This document shows positions 1 to 7,169 of a stretch of DNA of 11,487 bases, piece by piece. The DNA lies in contig JAJZMR010000064.1 in assembly GCA_021847535.1 (NCBI GenBank), positions 1-11,487 of the forward strand, given 5' to 3'. A model generated the notes under the pieces. That model worked only from the letters and a program-made list of their open reading frames with translations. It was not told where the DNA came from and ran no database searches. Each line of letters opens with the position of its first letter. Positions within the stretch are counted from its first letter, which is position 1. The translations under genes were made by a program, and so were the position numbers. The DNA is from a bacterium (lineage in GTDB: Bacteria; Babelota; Babeliae; Babelales; Babelaceae).

Positions 1-722
1 CCGTAACAGTCGGGCTTGTAGGGAAATATGTAGCGCTTCAAGATGCCTATAAAAGTGTTGCAGAAGCATTGATACATGCACAAATAGCAACTCAGGTAAA
101 CGTTACTATTGCATGGATCGATGCTGAAACACTGACCCATGATACGTATAAAGCTGCTTTAAAAGGTTGTGATGCGCTTCTTGTCCCGGGTGGATTTGGC
201 GATCGCGGTATTCAGGGAAAGATATATGCTGCGCGTTATGCACGAGAGCAGGGAATCCCCTTTTTGGGCATATGCTTGGGAATGCAGATTGCACTTATTG
301 AATTTGCACGCCATGTTTTGGGTATAGAGGCTGCTCATTCGACCGAATTTGTGGCAACCGCTGAGCCTGTTGTTGATGTTATGGCTGATCAAAAAAAGGT
401 GACGCATAAAGGGGGAACAATGCGATTAGGTGCACAAATATGTGAAATAAAACCTGCTACACGCGCAGCAGGGTTGTATAAGCAAGCAACTGTTTCAGAG
501 CGACACCGTCATCGGTACGAATTTAACACACGATATGCAGCTATATTTGAACAGGCAGGCCTGATAATTTCAGGTAAAGATGTTGCAAGCGGATTGCCCG
601 AAATCATTGAAATTCCTGCGCACAAGCATTTTATTGCTTGCCAATTTCATCCAGAATTGCAAAGCAAACCGTTTCAGCCGCATCCATTATTTGTTTCACT
701 TATTCAGGCAGCACTGGAATAA
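1..722 (+). CDS. pyrG: CTP synthase, C-terminal glutaminase half (5' end outside the window)
   Basis: CTP synthase makes CTP from UTP, ATP and glutamine in the cytoplasm. This fragment is the class I glutamine amidotransferase half that supplies ammonia. The reading frame is open from base 3, so the ATG at 69 is internal. The fragment codes for about 239 residues of a family usually near 540, and the N-terminal amidoligase half lies upstream. It begins with the linker motif VGKYV. It then shows PGGFGDRG, the nucleophile elbow GICLGMQ (Cys codon 273-275), GTMRLG, the family signature ERHRHRYEFN, and FHPE with the catalytic His (648-650) and Glu (654-656). All expected glutaminase residues are present. 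The gene ends 88 bases before the convergent 67-residue gene and shares the hairpin region at 751-789 with it. Identification is secure. Confidence 0.97.
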   Translation, partial: VTVGLVGKYVALQDAYKSVAEALIHAQIATQVNVTIAWIDAETLTHDTYKAALKGCDALLVPGGFGDRGIQGKIYAARYAREQGIPFLGICLGMQIALIEFARHVLGIEAAHSTEFVATAEPVVDVMADQKKVTHKGGTMRLGAQICEIKPATRAAGLYKQATVSERHRHRYEFNTRYAAIFEQAGLIISGKDVASGLPEIIEIPAHKHFIACQFHPELQSKPFQPHPLFVSLIQAALE

Positions 723-750
723 GTCATCTATTCAGATCTAAGAAATAGTA

Positions 751-789
751 TGAAATAAAGAGATGCTGAATCGCAAAATTCAACATCCC
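751..789 (-). terminator. Rho-independent terminator between convergent genes
   Basis: Read on the minus strand, 789-778 pairs with 771-760 over 12 base pairs, two of them G-U, around a six-base loop (777-772). A T-rich run (CTTTATTTC) follows at 760-752. This fits a terminator for the minus-strand gene ending at 810. On the plus strand the two wobble pairs become A-C mismatches and the tail is weak, so any action on pyrG would be poorer. Confidence 0.6.
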
Positions 790-809
790 TTTATAAATCA
801 CAGAAAAAT

Positions 810-1013
810 TTATTTCTTTTTACGAAGCATCGGTAGTCCGGTGCGCGCATTTTCCATAATTTCATAACCTGCTGGCAATGCATTCAAGGCATTGGCGCCT
901 TCGGCTCCTGCAAAGTAAAATATTGTTTGCTTGCGGTCGCCTGCAAGCTTCACTTCTTTAGAATGCAAGTAGTACATTTTTCCGCTTTTTTTGGATTTAA
1001 CACTAAACGCCAT
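810..1013 (-). CDS. Conserved 67-residue protein of unknown function
   Basis: This is a small, basic, soluble protein with no signal peptide, membrane segment or known catalytic motif. From memory, it resembles a short conserved family that begins with a motif like FxVKSKKSGKxYYLH, continues with RKQxIxYFA, and ends with a pattern like LPAGYxxxENxRTGLPxLKK. All of these blocks are visible here. The family has no established function that I can name. The basic termini and aromatic/Lys-rich N-terminal block could suit nucleic-acid or ribosome binding, but this is only a guess. A Shine-Dalgarno sequence (AAGGGAG, 1030-1024) lies about ten bases before the ATG. The gene follows leuS after 85 bases and has its own terminator. 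It is likely cotranscribed with leuS or read from a promoter in that gap. Confidence 0.8.
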   Translation of the reverse strand: MAFSVKSKKSGKMYYLHSKEVKLAGDRKQTIFYFAGAEGANALNALPAGYEIMENARTGLPMLRKKK

Positions 1014-1098
1014 AATAAATAAACTCCCTTGGTTACTGTGTGTACTCTACATGTTAATAAAAAACTATCCAAAAAATCTATTAAAGAATTTCCCTGCC

Positions 1099-3516
1099 TT
1101 ATTGAACCACAAAACTTACCATTCTGCCGGGAGCATAAATTGTTTTCACAATCTGTTTGCCAGCTAACCATGAGGCAACTGTTTTTTGTGCCTGCTGTAT
1201 GATAAGCTCTTGATCTTGGTTGAGTGGGATAACGAGCGTGCCTCGTAATTTACCATTGACCTGAATCGCTAAAGTGCCCATTAATTCAGCGGTGTAGGCT
1301 GGATCGTACACGGGCCAAGAACAATTTTGTAAGTTTTTATTCAATAAAACTTCTAAAAGTTCGCTTGCCATATGCGGTGCCATACAGGAAAGTACGACAC
1401 ACACTTTTTCAGCCGTTTGAGGTGAAAAAATAAATTTGTGCTGGATGCAATCATTTAAAAATTCCATAAACGAGGCAAGCGCTGTATTGGGCTTATAGAT
1501 ATCAATTCGTTCTTGAAAATCTTTTAAAAATTTATTCACCCGTTGAAGCATGTCGGCTGAATCAACATTGTTTTCGGCGACAACACCCGGCTGCGTAAGA
1601 TAGGCCCATAATTTATGAGCAAATCGTTTTATGCCCAATAAGCCATTATCCTGCCATTCACAATCAAGTTCAGGTGGCCCCATAAAAAGAATATACATAC
1701 GCAGAACATCTGATCCATACTGCTTAACAATATCATCAGGATTGACGACATTTCCTTTAGATTTTGACATTTTTTCAACAGCGCCAGATTTTTCTGAATA
1801 TTTATTGACCATGCCCTGATTAAAAAGATGCGTAAATGGTTCGTTAAAAGAAAGATATCCTAAATCATGTAAAACTTTTACATAAAAACGTGCATAAAGT
1901 AAATGTAAAATTGCATGCTCTATACCCCCAACATACAGATCGACTGGCAACCAGTAGTTCATATCTGTTTTGCTAAAAGGTTCCTGTTCATCATGTGGGT
2001 TTGGATAGCGCAAAAAGTACCATGATGATCCTGCCCATTGCGGCATCGTGTTTGTTTCACGTTTACTTGGGGCTCCACAAACAGGACAGTCAACATTTAT
2101 CCATTCAGCGATCGTTGCCAGGGGTGATTCCCCCGTACCAGATGGTTGATATTTTTCAACATCAGGCAATTTAACAGGAAGCTGATCTTCCGGTACCGGT
2201 ACAACGCCACAAGAAGGACAATGTATAATAGGAATCGGTTCTCCCCAATACCGTTGGCGAGAAAAAAGCCAATCACGTAATTTATAGGTAACCTGTGCGT
2301 GACCTTTTTTTACTTTTTCAAGCGCTTTGATAATCGCAGCATACCCTTCTTGAACAGAAAGACCGGTGTGCTGATCACTTTCTCTTAACGTCCCTGATGT
2401 ATACGGGTACACACCGTTGATGCCCTGTGCATGTGGCTGTAGTTCTGGCGAATCAACAACATAGACAATTGGAAGATGAAATGTTTGTGCAAAATCGTTA
2501 TCCCGCTCATCATGACCGGGAACCCCCATGACAACCCCAGTGCCATATTCGGCAAGCACATAGTTTGTTACCCAAATAGGAATGCGTGCGCCGGTCAATG
2601 GGTGAAGACCATAGCTTCCAGTAAAAAAACCATATTTTTTTTCGGTACCCAACTCTTGTACAACGGTATGATAATTTTCATACATTGCTCGCTGTTCAGC
2701 CGTTATAAGGCTCGAAGTGAGCGCATGATCATAGGCAATTGCCAAAAAGGTCACCCCATATACTGTTTGCGGTGATGTAGTAAAAACTTCAAGTGATTTG
2801 GTTGCATCTGCATCAAGAGTAAATAAAATCGATGCACCCTCGCTTTTGCCAATCCAGTTGCGTTGCATCATCTTAACTTTTTCAGGCCAGGCAAGTGCAT
2901 CAAGGCCCGCAAGTAATTTTTCTGCGTAGGCGGTAATACGCAATACCCACTGACGAATATTTTTCAGTTCAACAGCCGCTCCACACCGTTCGCATCGGCC
3001 ATTGATGACCTCTTCATTAGCGAGCCCCGTCAGGCAGGAAGGGCACCAGTTGATCGGTTTTTCAGCTTGATAGGCAAGTCCAGCCTTATACATTTTTAAA
3101 AAAATCCATTGCGTCCAGCGATAAAATTCAGGATCAGTTGTATTGAGCTCCTTTGACCAGTCATAGAGTGCGGCAACTTCTTGAAGCTGCCGTTTAAAAA
3201 CGGCAATATTTGCTGCGGTACTTATGGTCGGATGAATACCCTTTTTAAGGGCATCGTTTTCTGCAGGTAAACCAAAAGCATCCCAACCCATTGGATGCAG
3301 GATATTATACCCTTGTAGCCATTTTATGCGTGTGTAGACATCTGAAAGTACATAGCCGCGCCAATGGCCAACATGCAGCCCTGACCCGGAAGGGTAGGGG
3401 AACATATCCAGGCAATAAAATTTCTTTCCCGATCCGGGAGCTTTTGATGTTCCAACAGGATTTTTTTGCCAGCGCTGTTGCCACTTTTTTTCTATTTCTT
3501 CGACATGATAATTCAT
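1099..3516 (-). CDS. leuS: Leucyl-tRNA synthetase
   Basis: This class I synthetase charges tRNA-Leu with leucine in the cytoplasm. At 805 residues it is of normal length. The HIGH motif appears as HVGH (48-51) after PYPSGSGL. A zinc-knuckle insertion has Cys158, Cys161, Cys175 and Cys178. The CP1 editing domain spans roughly 225-410 and includes GVPGHDERD (331-339). A second CxxC pair (433/436 and 477/480) follows. KMSKS is at 582-586, followed by the anticodon-binding and C-terminal domains. The start is chosen because the N-terminus (MNYHVEEIEKKW) matches the family's usual beginning. The ribosome site is weak: a GAAGG lies 26 bases upstream, too far away, with no start codon nearer to it. 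One oddity is the editing motif, normally TTRPDT, which reads TTSPQT (246-251). The gene follows the phosphoesterase gene after 114 bases. Confidence 0.97.
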   Translation of the reverse strand: MNYHVEEIEKKWQQRWQKNPVGTSKAPGSGKKFYCLDMFPYPSGSGLHVGHWRGYVLSDVYTRIKWLQGYNILHPMGWDAFGLPAENDALKKGIHPTISTAANIAVFKRQLQEVAALYDWSKELNTTDPEFYRWTQWIFLKMYKAGLAYQAEKPINWCPSCLTGLANEEVINGRCERCGAAVELKNIRQWVLRITAYAEKLLAGLDALAWPEKVKMMQRNWIGKSEGASILFTLDADATKSLEVFTTSPQTVYGVTFLAIAYDHALTSSLITAEQRAMYENYHTVVQELGTEKKYGFFTGSYGLHPLTGARIPIWVTNYVLAEYGTGVVMGVPGHDERDNDFAQTFHLPIVYVVDSPELQPHAQGINGVYPYTSGTLRESDQHTGLSVQEGYAAIIKALEKVKKGHAQVTYKLRDWLFSRQRYWGEPIPIIHCPSCGVVPVPEDQLPVKLPDVEKYQPSGTGESPLATIAEWINVDCPVCGAPSKRETNTMPQWAGSSWYFLRYPNPHDEQEPFSKTDMNYWLPVDLYVGGIEHAILHLLYARFYVKVLHDLGYLSFNEPFTHLFNQGMVNKYSEKSGAVEKMSKSKGNVVNPDDIVKQYGSDVLRMYILFMGPPELDCEWQDNGLLGIKRFAHKLWAYLTQPGVVAENNVDSADMLQRVNKFLKDFQERIDIYKPNTALASFMEFLNDCIQHKFIFSPQTAEKVCVVLSCMAPHMASELLEVLLNKNLQNCSWPVYDPAYTAELMGTLAIQVNGKLRGTLVIPLNQDQELIIQQAQKTVASWLAGKQIVKTIYAPGRMVSFVVQ

Positions 3517-3532
3517 AGATTCACAACTTTTT

Positions 3533-3582
3533 AGATAAAAACCTTCTTTTTTTAAGTATAATATATTTTAAGTTTTTATCTT
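3533..3582 (-). promoter_or_regulatory. Candidate leuS promoter flanked by a perfect 10-bp inverted repeat
   Basis: On the minus strand a -10-like TATACT (3560-3555) lies in a very AT-rich stretch, about 40 bases before the leuS start codon. A poor -35 candidate, AAGATA, lies 16 bases upstream of it (3582-3577). AGATAAAAAC (3533-3542) and GTTTTTATCT (3572-3581) are perfect inverted copies, 29 bases apart, and their centre falls on the -10. This may be an operator or chance in AT-rich DNA. I see no T-box leader. Confidence 0.3.
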
Positions 3583-3630
3583 GTATTGGTTCGAGATTTT
3601 TATTGATAGCCTCTATGCGTAAGTCCTATT

Positions 3631-4110
3631 TTAATCCAATTTAATAAGCAGCCAATTTTTATCATTGTTGTTGAACCGTATGAGGGCATAATTTCCCTCG
3701 AGCTTTCTGCCGTGCAAGAAAAGTTTGATATGCCCTTTGGTGTACGCTTGTGCAAGAGTGATAGGTTTGCCATGGTCATCAGAAAGGTTATCAAAGTGGC
3801 CGGTGTCCCAGATGGTCACCGTGCCGGCACCGTAACCAGAAGAAATAGTCCCTTGAAAGCTGGCATATTTAAGAGGGTGATCCTCGGTGAAAATAGCGAG
3901 TCTTTTTATATGCGGTTTATTTGAAGGCCCCTTGGGCACTGCCCATGAGGCAAGCACTCCATCAATTTCGATACGGAAATCGTAGTGCAAATGGCTTGCA
4001 TGATGTTCTTGAATAACAAAGATAGGTTGATGCCCATTTTTGAAAAGAGGCTTGGCGGTCTTTGACAAATCTCTTTTTTTTATCTGATCGCTTGCTGTAG
4101 AGCGTGGCAT
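3631..4110 (-). CDS. Stand-alone LigD-type DNA 3'-phosphoesterase
   Basis: This matches the phosphoesterase (PE) domain of bacterial LigD, a manganese-dependent enzyme that removes 3'-phosphates and terminal ribonucleotides from broken DNA ends so they can be sealed. At 159 residues the protein is just this domain; no polymerase or ligase module is attached. Compared from memory with Pseudomonas LigD, the metal and phosphate residues are kept: Gln34, His36, His42, Asp44, Arg46, Lys60, Arg70, His78 and Tyr82, all with a constant offset of six. Two things differ. The early R-D-x(5)-E motif reads R13-D14-x(5)-K20. The usual IPEGxYGAG loop is one residue shorter and reads ISSGYGAG (89-96). The gene begins one base after the upstream TPR gene stops, with AAGGA about ten bases before the ATG, so the two are probably co-translated. 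No Ku gene is in the window. Confidence 0.85.
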   Translation of the reverse strand: MPRSTASDQIKKRDLSKTAKPLFKNGHQPIFVIQEHHASHLHYDFRIEIDGVLASWAVPKGPSNKPHIKRLAIFTEDHPLKYASFQGTISSGYGAGTVTIWDTGHFDNLSDDHGKPITLAQAYTKGHIKLFLHGRKLEGNYALIRFNNNDKNWLLIKLD

Positions 4111-4111
4111 A

Positions 4112-6325
4112 TTAAATTTTTCCTTCTTGCATCAGTTTTATCAGTTCACGTACAGGAGCTGCAAAATCTTCTGGAGGGCGTTGCGCAAGGAAATTATTAA
4201 GAAGCGTGAATGCCTCTTTTTTTTTGTCAAGTTTATACAAACATACCGCTGCTCGCATGTGGCCGGGAACAAAACCGGGATTTATTTGTTTTACTTGGGT
4301 AAACATATCAAGCGCCTGTTGATATCGCTTACATACCAGCAAGGCTTCGCCATATTTAAAGATTAATTCAATTTCGTGCGGATGCATGTGAAGTAGTTGC
4401 TGGAAATAGGGCAATGCTTTTTCATGTTCATTTTTCATAATATACGCGTTGATAATCATGCTTATGATTTCCTTTTTCCCCGGCATGAGTTCGAGCATTT
4501 TTTTATAAGCAAGCAGGGCATCATCATATTTTTTTAACCCCATACTTGCATGGGCATAAAAAGCGAACGAATCAATCGTGTCAAAATCTGCTTTAAGACA
4601 TGCCGTTTTATAACAGTTGAATGCATCTTCTTGTCGGTCTTGGGCTTGGTAAACGCGTCCAAGATTAAAATGTGCCTTGCCATAATGGGGCCGTAACCGG
4701 AGTGCTATTTTTAAGAGCTCTTCAGCCTTTGCAAAGTCCTTTTTTTCTAAGTAAAAACTAGCCATATTATTGTACGCTTCCGGTTGTACGGGACATATTT
4801 TTACGCTCTGTTCAAGCGCTTTAATTGCATCATCTAATTGGCCAATAGACCCGTAGGCAACAGCTAAATTATTGTGGGGATCTGAGTAAACCTTGTCCAT
4901 GCTGATCGCTTTTTGAAAGTAGGGGATAGCCTCGCGGCTTTTATGGGCAGAGCAGAGTGCAACGCCATAATTATTATATGCACGCGCTTTGCCCGGCGCA
5001 TTTTGTAAAATATTAAGCCAAAATTCTTGAGCAGTTCGCCACACTTTATTTCGTTGATAAAGTGCGTGGCCGATAGGGAGTAAAAAAAGGAGCATGAGAG
5101 CCCAATGTACATACCATGTTCGTAAAAAGAGCATATGCTGTTCAAGCCATACAAGTAAATAGGTAAAAGCTGATGCGCACAAAAAAAAGAGCCCTACAGA
5201 CGCCAGATAAGTTTTGTAGTCAGCAACTAATTCAGTAGATGGGATAATACTTGACCGGGGCAGAACAGCTAAAAAAAACCAGAGAATACCAAAACTGACA
5301 AGATCAGCTTTGTGATGGTACAAGCGATACAACGTGTAAGCCGCGAGTGCAAGCAATAGGATAAGAGGGACGATACAATCAAAAGAAAAAAAGTTTTTTA
5401 CAAGGACCCAATCATAATCGACACTCATAGTAAACGGCCAGAAAAATATCCATATATAATGAAGAATAACTTTGAATTGTGATATGCAGTACCAAAAGGG
5501 GGTTATTTTTGCACCTATTGTATCGGTCAAGCTGTTACCCATATTATTATGGAGTTCCATTTTAAGGCCCAAAATCGTGGTAAAATAATCAGGCTTTAAA
5601 AAATAAATATACATACCAAAAATACCGATAAAGAGAGACAGGTGGAGCCACCATCGTTTTTTTAGTGAGTATATATTCCCTTGTGCAACGAAGAACCAAT
5701 CAATTAATAAGACTAAAATTGGGCTTATGATGGCAATTTCTTTTGTGCCCGGGGCTAAAAGCATGCAGCTATACATACAGCCCAATGCTAAAAGCTGTGC
5801 CCAAAAGTTATGTGCTGTTACATAGATTAAAAAAAACATGATCATTGCAGCGGTTGCCAGCGAAGCAAGCCCTTCTAGTTGACCTTGGATAATGTACGAG
5901 ACGGTTTGTGTCTGCACGGGATGCAGCAAAAAAAGACCTGCTGTTAAAAATGCAATTGAAAACCGTTGTTTATAAAAAAACGTTTCATGCTTGAGGCGAC
6001 GCAAAGCAAGGCAGGCAACAAAATAAACGACAATGCCGGTGATGATGTGAGCCGTGATATTAGCAAGACGATAGATGAAGGGATTAAATTTCCCCAGTTG
6101 ATAATAGAGGGTATTGAGCGATTGTGATATCCAGCGTGTATTTGCTAGAAAAAGTTCCCAAATACTACTTGTCCTTACCTGAAAATTATTAACAATATTG
6201 GCAAGATCATCAAACTGAAATTCATACGATACTGAAAAGCTATACCAAAGTGCCGCCATCATCACAAGAATAATGGGGGGTATGATATAGTAGAGTCTAT
6301 TTTCTGGAGTGGTTTTGGTATTCAT
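4112..6325 (-). CDS. TMTC-like GT-C membrane glycosyltransferase with C-terminal TPR repeats
   Basis: This 737-residue protein has two halves. Residues 1-425 are polytopic, with roughly ten to eleven hydrophobic segments. Residues 447-725 hold about eight tetratricopeptide repeats; typical repeat starts are AYNNYGVAL, PHNNLAVAY, AYNNMASFY and AHFNLGRVY. The membrane half resembles TMTC/PMT-type GT-C enzymes, which transfer sugars from lipid-linked donors to proteins. It has an acidic pair after the first membrane helix (FDD, 38-40), HPVQTQ (135-140), KE (195-196), a WPFxxSVDY block (296-304) and a PSTELVADYKTYL block (362-374). The sugar and acceptor cannot be read from the sequence; a protein O-glycosyltransferase using the TPRs to hold its target is an inference. 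AAGGA lies seven bases before the ATG. It leads the minus-strand run and is followed one base later by the phosphoesterase gene. Confidence 0.75.
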   Translation of the reverse strand: MNTKTTPENRLYYIIPPIILVMMAALWYSFSVSYEFQFDDLANIVNNFQVRTSSIWELFLANTRWISQSLNTLYYQLGKFNPFIYRLANITAHIITGIVVYFVACLALRRLKHETFFYKQRFSIAFLTAGLFLLHPVQTQTVSYIIQGQLEGLASLATAAMIMFFLIYVTAHNFWAQLLALGCMYSCMLLAPGTKEIAIISPILVLLIDWFFVAQGNIYSLKKRWWLHLSLFIGIFGMYIYFLKPDYFTTILGLKMELHNNMGNSLTDTIGAKITPFWYCISQFKVILHYIWIFFWPFTMSVDYDWVLVKNFFSFDCIVPLILLLALAAYTLYRLYHHKADLVSFGILWFFLAVLPRSSIIPSTELVADYKTYLASVGLFFLCASAFTYLLVWLEQHMLFLRTWYVHWALMLLFLLPIGHALYQRNKVWRTAQEFWLNILQNAPGKARAYNNYGVALCSAHKSREAIPYFQKAISMDKVYSDPHNNLAVAYGSIGQLDDAIKALEQSVKICPVQPEAYNNMASFYLEKKDFAKAEELLKIALRLRPHYGKAHFNLGRVYQAQDRQEDAFNCYKTACLKADFDTIDSFAFYAHASMGLKKYDDALLAYKKMLELMPGKKEIISMIINAYIMKNEHEKALPYFQQLLHMHPHEIELIFKYGEALLVCKRYQQALDMFTQVKQINPGFVPGHMRAAVCLYKLDKKKEAFTLLNNFLAQRPPEDFAAPVRELIKLMQEGKI

Positions 6326-6363
6326 TAGCTCGTCCTTTAATTATTTACGGCTCATTCATTGGG

Positions 6364-6396
6364 TATCAAGACAAATTTTTCACCTCTTGATATACT
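6364..6396 (+). promoter_or_regulatory. Candidate promoter for the M50-like/tyrS pair, overlapping an inverted repeat
   Basis: AAGACA (6368-6373) and TATACT (6391-6396) are separated by 17 bases. Initiation would fall near 6403, about 31 bases before the ATG at 6434. A perfect 7-bp inverted repeat, TATCAAG (6364-6370) and CTTGATA (6386-6392), overlaps both boxes, which suits a repressor site. This is the divergent region between the TPR gene and the M50-like gene. No convincing separate promoter for the minus strand is seen. Confidence 0.4.
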
Positions 6397-6433
6397 GAAG
6401 AAAAATGTAGTTTTTTAATAACATATAAAACAT

Positions 6434-7165
6434 ATGATCTCAAGTATTTTCGTTATTATTTTTATTATCACCCTCGTCGCTTTTATTGTGTCAATACCGC
6501 TTAATGGTTATATGACAACGTTTCTCATTACTCATGGAGCTTATGATCGAGTGCATCGTTATGACCATGCAATTGAGAGTGTATGGGATTATTTTGATAT
6601 CGTTGGGGCTCTCTGCTTTTTCTTTTTAGGCTTTGGGTGGGGAACAATTCTTCCTGTTGATCAGGATGCTATTCGTGGTAAAGGCAAAGGGTTGCGAACA
6701 GTTTTAGCCTATTGTGCACAGCCTCTGGTGAGTATTTTTTTAGCAGTTTTAAGTATCATCCCGAGCATGTTTTTGACAGGCAAGGCCTGTATTTATACCG
6801 CATTGAATATGTTCTTTGTAAACTCTTTACATACGGCAACAGCTGACTCTGCCCGTTATATATTTCAGCAAAGTGCTTCTCAATTTGCGCATTGTTCACC
6901 GTATGCTATTACCGGGACTCTTTTTTTTATAGGAATTGTGTATGTGCAAACGACTATTTTATGTATATCTATGGTGCGTAATGCTTTTCAGGCCCTTTTA
7001 TATCCTTTTGGTTATCAGCTTATGACTGCTGACTATGCCTGGGTTTTTATGATAGCCATACCGCTTCTTTTTTGTATTTTGTTTTATCAATTTTTCTTTT
7101 CATTGGCATTGGCCGTCATTATACTCGCAATAGAAATTATAAGCTCATTAATCAAAGGTTCTTAA
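6434..7165 (+). CDS. Polytopic membrane protein resembling M50 site-2 protease, catalytic motifs absent
   Basis: This 243-residue protein has about six hydrophobic segments and no signal peptide cleavage site. The order of its features follows short M50B site-2 proteases. There is a first helix (5-30), a D-x-x-G stretch before the second helix (DIVG, 55-58), the strong block GFGWGTILPVD (67-76) where the family has GFGWAKPVPVN, and then a helix AQPLVSIFLAVL (95-106) like the family's AGPLSNLLLA. However, the HExxH zinc motif expected in the first helix is replaced by IPLNGYM (21-27). No LDG motif supplies the third ligand in the later helix (170-195). If homologous, it would be an inactive relative with a scaffolding or regulatory role. 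There is no clear Shine-Dalgarno sequence before the ATG. tyrS starts four bases after its stop, so the two probably form an operon. The family assignment is by eye only. Confidence 0.5.
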   Translation: MISSIFVIIFIITLVAFIVSIPLNGYMTTFLITHGAYDRVHRYDHAIESVWDYFDIVGALCFFFLGFGWGTILPVDQDAIRGKGKGLRTVLAYCAQPLVSIFLAVLSIIPSMFLTGKACIYTALNMFFVNSLHTATADSARYIFQQSASQFAHCSPYAITGTLFFIGIVYVQTTILCISMVRNAFQALLYPFGYQLMTADYAWVFMIAIPLLFCILFYQFFFSLALAVIILAIEIISSLIKGS

Positions 7166-7169
7166 GCAT

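Noticed and set aside
69..71. ATG at 69 as the start of a 217-residue glutaminase
   Set aside because: The frame stays open to the window edge and codes for the conserved CTP synthase linker VGKYV upstream, so the ATG is internal.
2476..2775. Open frame on the plus strand antisense to leuS
   Set aside because: It lies wholly inside a well-conserved leuS region, shows no domain or ribosome site, and is explained by the codon use of the opposite strand. The same holds for the other long frames antisense to leuS, tyrS and the TPR gene.
3543..3547. GAAGG as the ribosome site for an upstream leuS start
   Set aside because: There is no ATG, GTG or TTG in frame at a suitable distance, and the N-terminus from 3516 already fits the family.
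3517..3630. T-box or other tRNA-sensing leader for leuS
   Set aside because: The gap is only 114 bases and very AT-rich, with no T-box sequence, specifier stem or terminator/antiterminator pair.
6434..7165. Active M50 zinc protease
   Set aside because: No HExxH and no LDG or NPDG motif exists in the protein; His34, His41 and His45 are not in a zinc-binding arrangement.
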